Notes: generated by a model not told the origin, from the letters alone. A stretch of 64,000 nt of DNA from Larix kaempferi (GCA_027924585.1 BSBM01000076.1:2680501-2744500); one strand, 5' to 3'; counted from the stretch's first letter, positions 23,866 to 36,610 are shown. Made by a program: numbers and translations.

Positions 23866-25975
23866 ATGGTGTCTTCGACGGTTAAAAGATTCTTATCGTT
23901 TTCGAGTAGCATTGCTGGTTGCATCTGTTTTACACCAGAATTGCGAAACTTGCGGCGAAGACAATTTCAACTAACAAGGTTTGCAGGTACGAGGATTTCA
24001 CCATTTAGCGGCCCTAGCTATTTTTATTCTTGTTTTAACTTAGCGGGGAAACCTGGCGTGGAAATTGCAGTAGCGTGGAAATTTCAAAATGAATTGGTAA
24101 CGTTTGATAGTTTATTGCTAAAACCTCTTCAGTCTCCTATTGTCAGGCAATCCCTTTCGTATATTTTTCTTATTGTTGTTTTAACTGAGCGTGGAAACCC
24201 TGGCGCGGAAATTGCAGTAGCGTAGAAATTGCATTAGCGTGGAAATTTCAAGATGAATTGGTAATGTGTGATAGTTTATTGCTAAAACCTTGTGAGTCTC
24301 TATTGTCATGCGAGCGCTTTCATGGTATTTTTCGTATCTTTTGGTCGTATCACACCCAAGCACTGCAACCTATGTCCAGTGCAGTTGCATCCTAGCAGGC
24401 AGGAGTCGTTTGTCCATGCTCGCGACGACAAGCCTCTGCTATGCTATGATTTAAGATGCTCGTCGCCTCCGGTGTTAGTGTCTGCTGCGCTGTGCTTAGC
24501 CCTGCTCGCATTATTGTCGATAAATTTCAAAAAAAAAAAAACTTTCTTGATAAGGAAATCAATCTTCTGAAACTGTCTCTAAATCTCTCTTAACTGAGCA
24601 AAACTATGCATTGCTAGTACTGTACTTTTTCTTTTATTCCTTTTGTTTTTTATTTCCTTCCAAATGATTTTTCCCCTGTTTACTGCCAAACTCCCATAAC
24701 ATTTATCAACTGGGCTTTTCGTCTTCTGTGGTGTGTGCTGTGTGTATGAAAAAAAAAAGACATTTGTCCTTGAGCTTTGCGTTATATAGAATGCCCATAA
24801 ATAAATAAACAATGATAGAATGGATATTTCTTAAAAATAAACATTGTGGCATTCATATGTGCAAACACTTCTGCGAATGACATCGTCAGTTTTTGCTGTT
24901 TACTTTTATTAGAAGATGATATTCTCTGGGCCAATTTCTTTTAAATAGTTCAATGATTTTGTTGATTTCTGCATTCCCATCACTCCTTGCTTCTATAGGA
25001 GAATAAGAAAATTGGTGTTTCCATACATATGAGAAGAGACTTTTCTTTTCTTCAACCTGTCAAAAAAGAAACGCAAACCATGTAGAACTTGTCTTTGGTC
25101 TTTGTAATTGTTATATGTTAAGATTTGTTGAAACATGTACCCTGCATTTTTGTTGCATGTGTTAATGCCAGTTTTGTTGCATGTGTTAATGACAGTGCAT
25201 TTTTGTTGCATGTGCTAAGGCTAGTGGACAGAAATACTTTTTTCTTGAAAAAAAAAAAACTAACTCCAACAAGCACAAGTGTATTTAGCTCAAAAAATCT
25301 TTCTTGACCCCAACTTTCCAATTTCCTTTCGCATGCATCCTTGTCTAAAAACACAACGAAAATTCTAAAGAAAGAATTCATTGTATCAGATTCGATGGCT
25401 ATGGATCAGTCGATTTCGAAACAGAAAGGTGTTGCAATTGCTATAAAAGCATTTGTTTCTTTTTCAATCACACTATCTTTCTCAATGAACAGTTCAAATA
25501 AAAAAGAAACATAGCAGTTTTGCAAATTTAACTTTGCTTTTTCTTCACGCTTGCTTCAATTGTTGTTTTCAAAAGTAGAATGAGTACCTCCCAGGCTCCC
25601 CCAGCCGTTCTGACAACACTCCATTTTTCTTGTGCAGGGATGCCAAACATAGCATCTGCTGGTGCAATATGCTTTGCCTTTTCAACGCTCCAACTTTTGG
25701 TATACAACATTCCGCCACAGTGTTTGACGCATACTGCATATGCTATGCCTCCAACATATCTATGTCTGCAAATTTTGTTGTTTGTTCTAGTCTTTAGAAG
25801 ATATGCTCTCTTCTTTGTCTTTTGTCGAGACTGTTGAACTTCTTTTGATAATGTATATATCTATATGAACTAGAAACACATAGTTCATATTGATAATTCG
25901 CCTCTCTTTTCTCGCACAGGTTTATTGCAATTCCCATCCAGAACTCAGATTCAATGAACAATTAAACTACGCAGG
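23866..25975 (+). CDS. Possible multi-exon host gene with an N-terminal targeting peptide
   Basis: The candidate first exon is 23866-23981 (ATG, donor CAG|GTACGA). It encodes a Ser/Arg/Phe-rich, almost acid-free leader (MVSSTVKRFLSFSSSIAG) typical of mitochondrial or plastid targeting. Three later segments have compatible splice borders and phases: about 25394-25432 (phase 1 to 1), 25637-25697 (acceptor TTGTGCAG, hydrophobic ASAGAICFAFSTLQLL) and 25920-25974 (VYCNSHPELRFNEQLNYA). A TATAAA lies just 40 bp upstream of the ATG, so the transcription start would be very close to it. I do not recognise the product and the exon chain is a hypothesis. A possible further coding stretch lies at 26170-26350. 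If real, the protein has a targeting peptide and one short hydrophobic segment. Confidence 0.3.
24029..24311 (+). repeat. Tandem duplication, period about 147 bp
   Basis: Two copies, 24029-24152 and 24176-24311, share TTGTTTTAACT, GGAAATTGCAGTAGCGT, GGAAATTTCAA and TTTATTGCTAAAACCT. The second copy carries an extra internal repeat of the GAAATTGCATTAGCGTG type. It lies in the presumed first intron of the gene above. Confidence 0.75.
25145..25220 (+). repeat. Three-copy short tandem repeat
   Basis: Three units of about 25-29 bp built on TTTTGTTGCATGTGTTAATG. The last copy is degenerate. Confidence 0.7.
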
Positions 25976-28900
25976 TTCTTACTTTTTACCTTTCTATTGC
26001 AAATATCTTGTCCCTGTAATATGGGTAACATGCCTTTGTTGAATATTCTTGCAATCTTTCGTTTGCTTAAAACATGGCATATTCTAAATAGAATATATGC
26101 TCTGGTTTTTGAAATGGTTGATAGTATATATATGTTTGACTGTTGCTTTTTTTTGGTTACACCTGTACCAAAAAGTGAATCATTTCAATGCTCACAAAAG
26201 ATCCATGTCAGCAGGACTTCAGATCAAAACTTTTATGCAATTTGCAATGCCAAACAGAACATTGATATGGTTTCCACTATGGAATTTAGCACACTGTTGT
26301 GGCCAGAATTCTGCGTGTCTTCAATTCATTTACCTTGGGCCGATGTCTGAAATTTAAATACTCACAGAAGGCATGGCCAAAACTTGTGCCGGAATTCAAA
26401 TATAAATAAAAGAAAATGATATTCTTCCTAAACATATATCGTTAGAAATTGTTGCACTTTAAAAATCTATTTTTGTTCTTGGGAATATCGATTTCTGATG
26501 CTGGACTTTGTATATGAACTATTTGATATCATTTAATTGAACTTTGTATATGAACTATTTGATATCATTTAATTGAATGTCAAACAAAAGCCACTGGGTG
26601 GCAATGTTCAGGTAGTTGCTAACAATTGTTGCTATAAGATAGAAGCTATGGAAATATGATACTTTTGCTACAAAATTGTTATAGAAAAACAAATTATTTT
26701 GATACAAAAGTACTTAGCCATTAAATCCAAGTTTCCTTGCAATGAATAAGATGATGAAACTTAAATATTATCATAATTTGATATATTATGTAAATTTTAC
26801 TTCTTTTAAATCAATTTGTTAAACCATAGTCTTATTATTTACCATACAATTTGCACTTAACCTATCCCAATCAAACTTTATTTTTGGGATATTTATACCA
26901 TGCTATATTGGATTGGATTGAAATCAAATTAATTTTATATTGTGTTAGTGTTTTAAATTTTTAATGTGGTTGATATGATATTTATAATAATAATTTAATT
27001 TTTAAACTATGATCTAACTAAACATTGAATCATAACTAAAGTGTGAATTGATGTATGGAATTTTTATGATTTAAATAATTATCATCAAACTCTACACGAA
27101 TTTATAAAAACAAACTTAACAATTAAAAATATTTATTAACATTGAATTATTCACCTATAATATAGTTTCGTTGAGCAGAATATGTGTATGCCCTTAAATG
27201 AGTAAAAGCATGGAAATTTGAAAGATGTCACTTGGATTATTGCATTTTCTATGATTGTTGGGTTAGACTTTGTGAAATTCCTCTAAGTGAGAGGAGATGT
27301 GGTTTGTAGGGTATTGTCATGTCAATCACGATCAAGTTGTGGCTGAATTTCCACAGGACCATGTTGTTAACAATATGGTATTGCTTGGTTTTTCACATGA
27401 AAATAAACATTGGCCAAAATACTAAACCCAAAAAGAGTAAAGAGTGGCATTGTTGGGTTAGCATGGTCAGCTAATGCTACTCTATAACATCTAAGGATGA
27501 ACATAACCCATCACCATCATTCAGGGTCATTGAAGCATGCATGCCCGCTAAGCCTAATTAACTATCGTCTAATAAGAGAGAGTAGTAAGTGTTATTATTA
27601 TCACTAGCACGTTTGTCAATAATTAATTAGAATATTGGAACAAAAGAAAAGCGAGATGAACAACCAACACAAAAATACAACCACTCATATGACATGATGG
27701 AAGATCTCTTAATTTAAAGAGATGTGTATGCACAGAGCCACGGAAATATTTAAAAAAATATATTTTTTAAAGTGTCGTAATCTTGGTTCTATATTCTAAT
27801 GTGAAATAGTAACAATGTTGCATTTACTATACCTACTGAAGGCATGACAGGTGCATTGTATTAGCTTAGCGTTTGACCACTATTAATGTTGCAGTTGACA
27901 ATAATTTTTGTATTGATTTTACTTAGTTTTCCCATGTGTAATTATTATTATTATTTTTATTAAATATTTAATGGCACCCCTACTCGGTATGCACCCCGAT
28001 ACCCTCCTTGTGTCCACCTTGTGTCCTCCACCTCATGCAATGCCACACCATCGGTTCTTCGCACCACCAACATCCACCGCCATTGGAACCGAGAAGCATC
28101 CATATTAGCCATAAACTGTTGTCAACACAGTGGACAACCAGAAAATGTGACCAAGAGCTCGGAAATTTGATTCAACACAAAAAAAAAACAATTCTCCAAG
28201 GAAGATATTGAGATGTTTTGAAATATGTATATGCTTTCGACCTCACCAGTTGTTGAAGTTCACACCCAGGGTACCATCTTCATTGTTGCTGGAATCCTAA
28301 AAAAGACGAAATTTCAAGTAAGTCTAGAAAATTGTTGACTTATGGTTTCAATTTGTTTTCCATATTTTAGAGGATGATTAACCTACCAGAATTTGTGGAA
28401 CACTCTAAAATTGGTTTTCTGTTAATCTTCTCGAGAGGCGACAACCTGTGCAACCTTCAACAAAAATAATGTTGCACTAAGCGCAATTTTTTTATGAAGT
28501 TTATTCTAAAGTTGTAATTTTTTCATATTAAATGTATTTTTTTTAAATATTTATTCGAATGCTCATTTTCCATTGGATGCTGACGTCCTCCTTGATCTTT
28601 GGTGCCCAAGCCTTGACGGCAAGAAAACATCAGCGGGGCATACGAGCCGAAGAGCATGGGACGACTTTTCCATGTCGAACGGTGGGCATATGCAAATAGA
28701 AAAAATGGACACACAAATCAATGTTGGCGGTAGGAGATGGATGCGTATCGCGATAAGCTAGATATTTATTATTAAACCGCCCATAGAACCTTAGGTCTAG
28801 TATGTCCTATGTTGTCTCGCCATAATGGAGTGGATGCAATCCCATTTGTTTGATTATTTTGTAATCCATCTCTCCCTCTTAAGACTCCATCAAACACTAT

Positions 28901-29132
28901 GGGAAAAATAACCAAAACTTTGGTAAAAATCTTAACCACATAAAATAAATAAATAAAATAAGATGAAAAACATATAAACTCATTCGAAGATTAAATTTAA
29001 AGTAAATTATTAAAGTAATAAATGCTACCAATATTACACTAATTTAAACCATTAAAAAGAGATGACAACCATGAAAGAAGTTATTAACAATATGCAAAAT
29101 TTTATTAAAAATATCCCAAGTATAAATTATTT

Positions 29133-29453
29133 GAATTTTTATTAATATTGAATTTAGAAACATTTTAATAAAATACACTTTTTATAAATTTATCCATCAA
29201 GATAGTAATAAATAATAATCACAAATTTAACTTTATATTAAATTTTCAAACTATTTTATATCTATGGACAAGGGATGGAAAATAAGTAATCATATTTGAA
29301 TTTTTATTAACATTGAATTTCGAAGCATTTTAATAAAATATATTTTTTATAAATTTATCCATCATTATATTTAAGATAGTAATAAATAATAATCACAAAT
29401 TTAACTTTATATTAAATTTACAAACTATTTTATATCTAGTGACAAGGGATGGA
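29133..29453 (+). repeat. Tandem duplication, two copies of about 150-160 bp
   Basis: TTGAATTTTTATTAA begins each copy and GGGATGGAA ends each one. The second copy has a small insertion (TATATTTA) and a few substitutions. Confidence 0.75.
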
Positions 29454-31778
29454 ATCTAAGTTTGAAGTAATCATAGTCAGCATATATCATAATACTCAAG
29501 GAACAAACTACATTACAAACCTATTATTTTCCCTTGCTAGCGTTCAAATTTGACATGTAAGTGCTCCTATGTAATTGAAGTTCAACATGTCAAATAAGTT
29601 CATCACTCATTGACATAAAGCAATATGAATATATGGACTCGCTCTACTAAGTTTCACCATTGATCTTATTTTAAACTAAGATGTAGTTGGAATCTCTATG
29701 GCCAAAAAACGATATCTATCCAAATTGGGGTTTGGGGTTTTTTCTGTTGCATGGAGATTAGAAACTGTCGGTGGCTACATGTCAATGCAAGGGCTCATTA
29801 AGACTGTAGCCACCGCAAGGGCTCATTTAGGTTATGATAACATAGTACTATAATTACAATATGAAGTGATGGAACTGTAATAAACTGTGTTAGTACCTTT
29901 TAAACCTGGATGACATAACACCTTGATTCAATTAAGAGTTAGACAAAATTGCAACAACCACATTGAATTGTCAACACATTTACTCAAAACAAAAGGTGTC
30001 AAGCAGGTATACGATTGATCAGACCTAAAAATATATATAGTAAGTTCACAGATTATTCATAACCTTCACTTTGATTCATACAAATTGAATATACAAGTGA
30101 TTTATAAAGTCGAATGATATCAGCTCTGCAAATGCAACGAATATTTCACATATAGCATTCACCGCAAGGGTGAAATCCAGGTTCTAAAATATTGTGATTC
30201 TATCTGATGGAGATTGTAGGGTGCATAAATTTCAACATTTTTAACCAATTTTTTTATTATTTGAATTGTTTAGCAAATTTTGTAGCAGACTTTTCAAATC
30301 TAATCTCTGAAATTGAACGCATAACGAATTTCAATAACTTTAAATTGAATTAAAAACATGGGTTTATATCGGAACAAATTTAAAAATTGTATGTTCTCTG
30401 GTTGCCAAAGATTCGTTGGTTTATCACCATCCAAATTATTTATTTAAATGATCTATTTGCAGTTCTTCCCAAAGAAATTTTCTAAACTTAAGAAACTAAC
30501 TTGGATTGGTTGAACCAAAAAATACAGTAGTTAGTTAAGCTCTACTCGCAGGCATGCATTTGATCTACCCAAAGCCACCCGATCAACCATGATTTGGTAT
30601 GAATGCTTATCATCACTACGGAAAGCTATGGTGCAGAGTCTTTCGCCTAGAAATCTCAGTTTACGTTTTCTTTTCATTTGCAGGATAGGTTGTTTTGATT
30701 AAGAATCATTCGCAGTATTAGCCGTGGTTTGATTTTGAAAGACCAAGTCTTAGTAAAAACCACCTATGATCATAGTGTGTGTACAGGTGACTTACACGTA
30801 AGTCTCGTCCAAGAGAACACTATTGCCGCCCCTCCGTCAAGAACACCCCATCTCCTTCCACTGCCTCCTCCTTCTGTTGGCCTTCTCTTTCTGCTAAGTC
30901 TGCGTCTACACCTCAATACCACAACACCAACACAAAAAACCAATCCAATTCAGGCTTGGAATGCTAGGTTCATGGTTCAAGCATTCAATGGTGTACCCGG
31001 CTAGAATCCGATCGAAAATGGCGCAGTAAATCTATGATGCTACTACGGTGTTACTGTGTAGATAGGTGTAGATTTGGGCGCCGCTGCCATGCAAATTTCC
31101 CTGCAGTCATGCATTCATGCGAATATGGATGGGGCATTCAGCATTCCTCGAGGACAAATATTTTTAGGCATACTGTTTTATCGATGCAATGACGAAAACC
31201 GTCATATGCAATGTCGATATTGCTTGCCCTTGTGAACAAGTCATCATTGCATCAATCAAATCCTATTCAATACATTGGCACAGTTTGTTACCCAACTGAC
31301 GTTGCCTTGCTGCCTAGGCCCAGGCACCCCGCTGACATTGGCTTGCCCCTAGGCCCGGGCACCAAAACTTGAGGCAACTGTCAGCTAGAAATGACCAATC
31401 ATCTTTGAAATAAATAGTTTTATAAAAAACACATTTAATATCATAAATTACAACTTTAAGATAAACTTTGAAAAGCATAAATATTTCTACCATATATTGC
31501 TAGATTAATAACACTTACCAAAAAATATATAGTCCCCTACGACGACTATAATAATATGTTTTGAAAGTCCTAGAAAAAAAAAGTTATGACATATTTTGAA
31601 AAACAGTATGGATGGCATTTTCAAGGCACTTGTTTTTGAAATAATAGACATTTGAAATATACGAGTTCTTAGACTGCGTTGCTATGCTATCAACACTAAG
31701 TATATTTTATGTAATGTTTAAATCTTAAATGCATGTTCAATGTAGTAATTCGATTTACATGTTTCTCAAAAGTTCTTT

Positions 31779-32075
31779 AATAAGAAACATTGTATATTTA
31801 TTTAGTAAGACTGTTTTGCTTTTTTAATAAGAAATATTGTATATTTATTTAGTAAGACTGTTTTGCATTTTGTGGATGAATGTTGAGTTTCTTCCTTCTA
31901 TTGGAATTGTGCACGCCATTACTATTTTTTTTATAAACTTTTATTAAGTATGAATGAAGAATGAAGAATCTAAGAAACATTGCATATTTATTTAGTAAAA
32001 CTTTTTTGCACTTTGTGGATGAATGTTGAGTTTCTTCCTTCTATTGGAAATGTGCACATAATTACTATTTTTTTT
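31779..32075 (+). repeat. Repeated AT-rich units
   Basis: A 45-bp unit around TATTTATTTAGTAAGACTG appears twice at 31779-31870. A longer unit including TGGATGAATGTTGAGTTTC appears at about 31872 and again at about 32014. Confidence 0.7.
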
Positions 32076-33827
32076 TTCTAAACCTTCACTAAGCATGAAT
32101 GAAGAATATACGTTGACATGAAAACCATTGATTCCAAGATCTTCCATCTATTTTTTCTCAATATACCTACTTATGTTTTGCCTATTTCACAAAGACATTT
32201 TTCCTGCCATGGCTTGCATGGAGCTATTGGAATTGATGACATAAATCTATATATTGCAAGGGAAAAATTTTCGACTACGCATACATGCAATAACATTTCC
32301 CACAACAATTCTTAGGCTTCATTGACTAAGATTTGATTGTTTCAAACAATTCATCATTGTACTTGTAAATGAATTCTGCATGTTTTTTGTTCTTCTGGAA
32401 CGCAAATAATTAATAATTCTTGCTTCATTTTCACCATAGAATTTTCACTGCCAACGTGCATGGTATGTGGCTTTGTGTTATAAAACAAATGGTTTCAAAC
32501 AATTTTTCAAATGACGATTCTTACAAATAAGTAATAATGCTCAAAATTCATTCAACTTTCTGTGTTGTTAAAACATGTATTTTGAAGATTTTTTTTTTCC
32601 AATTCTATAGATGGTGTCTTTATATCTATGTTTAAAATACAACCTTCTACTATAAATAAATAAAAAATAGTGATGGGCAAATTTCATTTAAAAAAACACC
32701 ATATTCACTTCTTTGCATCAGTAGGTTCACTGAAAAAAAAACATTCAAGCAAGATTTTCTTTCTCAAATATATACATAGTCTCTTCATATGTGTGATGAA
32801 CAACACGACCTCTTAAAGTTTGCATGTTCCTCAGAAATTGATAATCAAATTTTGGCCAATTTTTTATTTTTTATTTTTTATTTTATTATTATTATTATTA
32901 TTATTATTTTTTTTTTTTTTTATTTTTATTTTTTTTTTATTTTATTTTTTATTTTTTATTTTTTATAGAACCAAGCCATGTTCACTTTTTCTTTACCATC
33001 AATAAGTCCATTTAAAAAAATCACATTTAATAAAAATATGTGCTTTTTAAATATGATGCCTTAATTTATATGTTCAACAGCAACACAACATTTTAAAAAA
33101 TAAATAAAACATAATGACATTCAATTTTTTCCCAACCTTCTATCTTTGTTTGTCAAATAAGACACCACGTCCATTATTTTGCATTAACAAACCCATATTA
33201 AAGAACATTTAAAAAACATTGTTACCACTTTCTTGCACAATCACTTCATGTATATTCAACAATAAGAAACATATAATTATGTTCAAGCTTTATCTATGTT
33301 TTCCTTTGTGCATTGATGTTTTCAAACAAGACATATTCATTTTTTTTTCATTGATAGTTTTTTATTTAAAAATTGTATTGAATAAAAACATGATGCCTTG
33401 GTGTATAACTCCAACAATACAACCTTCTGAACTTCAAATGTTTCTTTCAACAACAATTGCACTATATATTACCACGCATTGTTCCCATACATTGCCATAT
33501 GTCAAAATTCAAACTCTCCGAAAAATTCCAGTTCTGAATTTTGAAAAGAGTTGTGTCATTTCTTTAAACTAAATGCTATCGAAACTTCCAATTACATAAA
33601 AAGAATATTATGCATGACCTACCTTACTATCTATCTTCCAATTTCGTGTTCTGTACTGCTGTCTACCTTCTATTTCTTTTATCATAGGAAAACAGGAAAT
33701 GCCAAGTTCATTTCAACCTCCTTAAAAAAAGGGGGAAAACAAAATAAAAAAACTACAAATACTATAATTTCATACCTTGATTTTCCATTGCCCCTAGCAA
33801 GTTCATATGCACTTGCAATGCTGCCCC

Positions 33828-33966
33828 TGAATATCTCATAGTGTGAACACATGGATGGGTAAGAGAAAATGAAAATAGATGTTTATAAGGAAACTCATTA
33901 CTCTTATATAATAAAAAAATCACAACCCCAATTTATGATGAATCCTTTAATACAAATCCATTATTT
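33828..33966 (+). repeat. Tandem unit next to the TRIM insertion and dispersed repeat copy 2
   Basis: 33828-33883 (CTCATAGTGTGAACAC...GAGAAAATGAAAATAG) is repeated after 33973. The second copy is split by the TRIM-like element, resuming at 35729. The intervening 33884-33966 is the second copy of the repeat seen at 23175-23248. Confidence 0.65.
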
Positions 33967-33992
33967 GTATATGAATAGCTCATAGTGTGAAC

Positions 33993-34284
33993 TGTTAACT
34001 CATAAAGAAGATATTGAACAAATCAAGAAGGCAGAGAAAATAGAAAACTGACGGAAAAGGCTTACATACTCGTTCATTAATCAAAATGTACATATATATA
34101 GTAATACATTGCTTAACTGTCCAACGGTATAACCGTTAGAGAGAACGAACTTATGATTAAGGGGGATGTTAAAAGAACCTAATCCTAGTTCGTTCTCTCT
34201 AACGGTTATACCGTTGGACAATTAAGCAATGTATTACTATATATGTACATTTTGATTAATGAACAAGTATGTAAGCCTTTTCCG
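33993..34284 (-). repeat. 3' LTR of the TRIM element, truncated
   Basis: Same palindromic sequence as 35376-35723 up to AAGCCTTTTCC, where homology ends. The missing part is the LTR start on the sense strand, so the polypurine tract is gone as well. Confidence 0.75.
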
Positions 34285-34982
34285 CGCATTAATCACCAAA
34301 AACTGCCATAACACTGCACAAATAGTCCTCCGTGGCCTATTCTCTATGCACCTGAAATTATGGGAGAGAGCTCTTCAACGCACAACAAACTCTCTTCAAT
34401 GCACAGTGACCTGACTTCATCTCCTCCAAGTGTCACAATGTCTATTGCAATGACAACATGCAAGGAATGATACACGCTCTAATTCAACCCATCATCAGTA
34501 CCCCATTCTTTGAATGGACACACGCAGAATATTCACGACGTGAAATTAAAAAAATGATACATGAAATTGAAAATAATATCAACCTTGATTAAAACCAGAG
34601 ATTTGTCCAAACTTTGCTAAAAACGCCAACCACAAAGTTTGATTCCAAATACCTTTTAAATGGGTTACATAAACTTTGAACTCCACATAGATTGGTGATC
34701 CCACCACTGATATTTAGATATTCCGCTTTCAAATAGCAGTGAACTATTTCTCAAGAGGATTTAAGGTTTATAGATCCTAAAAATATTATGAGGTGGTTGA
34801 ACTTAGCAGGCACACAGAGCATGGAATACATAACCACGTTTTCTTCTAGTTCGCGGCTTATTATAGAGAGGCTTCAATGATTATAAAAATGCAGAGCATA
34901 ATAATACCTTAGGTCACATCTCAACGTCAATCTTAATACCTTTCTTTCACATAGCCAAATTGATCTTTCTTCACACGGATAT

Positions 34983-35102
34983 GAACTAGAATGGATTGAT
35001 ATGAACTCTAGCCTTACTCCTTTTAATTGACAGTGGCAATTTGCTGGTCTCTTCAATGTCTAGCCTGACTCCCTCTCCTGTGATCATGGGCAGATCAAGC
35101 AT
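34983..35102 (-). CDS. Short open frame inside the TRIM element
   Basis: An ATG at 35102 opens 39 codons starting MLDLPMITGEGVRLDIEE and ending INPF. Composition is protein-like but I know no relative. It could be captured host sequence or chance. Confidence 0.15.
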
Positions 35103-35362
35103 AAGGAAGACCTCTTGCTGGGTTTCTTCCTTAAATACCTTGTTGAGTGTAGTACTGGATTACTTCTCCTTAGGTTCTCTCTCCTTCAAATAGTGCATGC
35201 AGGTCTAGCCACTTCTGGACTAGTGGCTTCTCTCTTCTCAACTGCACAACAATGAATCTAGTTCCTTCTACAATGGCTCGTACAAATAACAGACTGGTCC
35301 AAACGTCAAGCCCAACCAAGCTCTAATATTTCTACTCTCCTGGCCTCATCGATCTTCATTCC

Positions 35363-35374
35363 GCTCTGATACCA
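35363..35374 (-). other. TRIM primer-binding site (initiator Met tRNA)
   Basis: The minus strand reads TGGTATCAGAGC one base after the LTR end TTAACA. This is the standard Copia-type PBS. Confidence 0.8.
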
Positions 35375-35375
35375 C

Positions 35376-35723
35376 TGTTAACTCATAAAGAAGATATTGA
35401 ACAAATCAAGAAGGTAGAGAAAATAGAAAACTGAAGGAAAAGGCTTACATACTTGTTCATTAATCAAAATGTACATATATAGTAATACATTGCTTAATTG
35501 TCCAAAGGTATAACCGTTAGAGAGAACAAACTTATGATTAGGGGGATGTTAAAAGAACCTAATCCTAGTTCGTTCTCTCTAACGGTTATACCGTTGGACA
35601 GTTAAGCAATGTATTACTATATATGTACATTTTGATTAATAAACAAGTATGTAAGCCTTTTCCATCAGTTTTATGTTTTCTCTACCTTTTTGATTTGTTT
35701 AATATCTTCTTTATGAGTTAACA
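35376..35723 (-). repeat. 5' LTR of the TRIM element, a near-perfect inverted repeat
   Basis: The two halves are reverse complements over about 166 nt each with roughly 93 percent identity, leaving a loop of about a dozen bases around ATGTTAAAAGAA. Matching marks are TGTTAACTCATAAAG/CTTTATGAGTTAACA at the ends and GTATAACCGTTAGAGAGAAC/GTTCTCTCTAACGGTTATAC near the centre. Confidence 0.85.
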
Positions 35724-35728
35724 TGAAC

Positions 35729-36510
35729 ACCTGGAGGGATAAGAGAAAATGAAAATGGATGTAAGAACATCTTCATGTTTTTTAAGTTTTATTGTTTTAA
35801 TATATTAATTATTTGTATGATAATGTAAGAGGATTATTGCTTACTATAATTTTATTTTTTATTTCAATTTTTTTTATATAATATATATATATTTTTAAGA
35901 TATAATAAGCATTTTATTTATCAAATATTATTGTATCATTGAAAAATCATCATGTTAATTTTAGGAAGTTATTTTGAATTTTATTATTTTAATTTGAAGA
36001 AGTTATCTTAAATTACATTGTATTATAAGAAATATAGATGATAATATGCAAAAATCTAAATTTATTTTATAGTAATTTATAATTTTTAATAACAAAAAAA
36101 ACATTTAAAATAATTTAAATGAATTTGGCTAATATACTTCATAATAATCATCATTTATAACGGAGAGAAACCATCTAAAAAATAACAATTTATACAAATT
36201 TAAGTAATATTTTTTCCTAAGATGATAAAATGGGACAACCATCAATAACCACTATTTACAAATACAAATTGATTCATCATAATTATGGAAGAAAAACATT
36301 TCCACTCTTGCCAAATGGGGGTTACTCGATATTGAACTATTGAATTCTTTACCTTTTATATATGTATACCATTCAAAACTTTTATATAACCAAATTTTAT
36401 ATAAATCAATAAATATATGTATCATTCAATACTTTTATATAAACCCATCAATTTGTATAATACACGCACACTTAAAAAAATCCAATTTTATATAAATACA
36501 TAAAGTGATG
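35729..36510. other. AT-rich spacer upstream of FolD
   Basis: Very AT-rich with TA and ATTTT runs. No gene, repeat family or motif recognised beyond the remaining half of the tandem unit at its start. Confidence 0.5.
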
Positions 36511-36547
36511 ATGTGGTTGTCAGTTTCACAAAAAACAACAACAGTAA

Positions 36548-36555
36548 TGACGTGG
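36548..36555 (+). promoter_or_regulatory. bZIP-type ACGT element upstream of FolD
   Basis: TGACGTGG, followed at once by TGTCAC, lies about 300 bp before the FolD ATG. TGACGTGG is a classic C/G-box hybrid bound by plant bZIP factors. Confidence 0.35.
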
Positions 36556-36610
36556 TGTCACACAAAACATCAACAGTGAAATACACGCAAAATCCAAAAC
36601 CATTTCAAGT

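Larger units (their letters stand above)
26360..33827. other. AT-rich intergenic stretch without a supported gene
   Basis: About 7.5 kb of AT-rich sequence with no recognisable protein domain. It includes local duplications: 26503-26576 (36-bp unit, two copies), 29133-29453 (about 165-bp unit, two copies), 31779-32075 (about 110-bp unit, partly three copies), and a TTA/T-rich low-complexity tract at 32860-32966. Slightly more GC-rich islands at 28000-28160, 28570-28760 and 30800-31000 have short open frames but no family I know. Confidence 0.6.
33993..35723 (-). mobile_element. TRIM/SMART-like LTR element with palindromic LTRs
   Basis: A 1731-bp element flanked by a perfect TGAAC duplication (33988-33992 and 35724-35728). 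The right LTR (35376-35723) starts TGTTAACTC and ends GAGTTAACA. The left LTR (33993 to about 34284) is the same but lacks its last 60 or so bases. TGGTATCAGAGC, the initiator-Met primer-binding site, abuts the right LTR on the minus strand. This sets the orientation and suggests a Copia-like parent. The 1.1-kb internal region has no gag or pol. Confidence 0.8.

Noticed and set aside
24993-25381. Minus-strand frames with repeated THATKLALTHATK-like sequence
   Set aside because: Generated by the three-copy short tandem repeat at 25145-25220. No homology seen.
26503-32075. Direct repeats that might suggest a CRISPR array
   Set aside because: Only two or three copies without regular spacers, in plant-type nuclear DNA.
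32820-33005. Phe/Leu-rich plus-strand frame
   Set aside because: Low-complexity TTA and T runs.
33993-34284. Interpretation of the palindromes as independent MITEs
   Set aside because: Two copies in the same orientation, a PBS at one inner border and one target duplication around the whole 1731 bp fit an LTR element better, though not conclusively.
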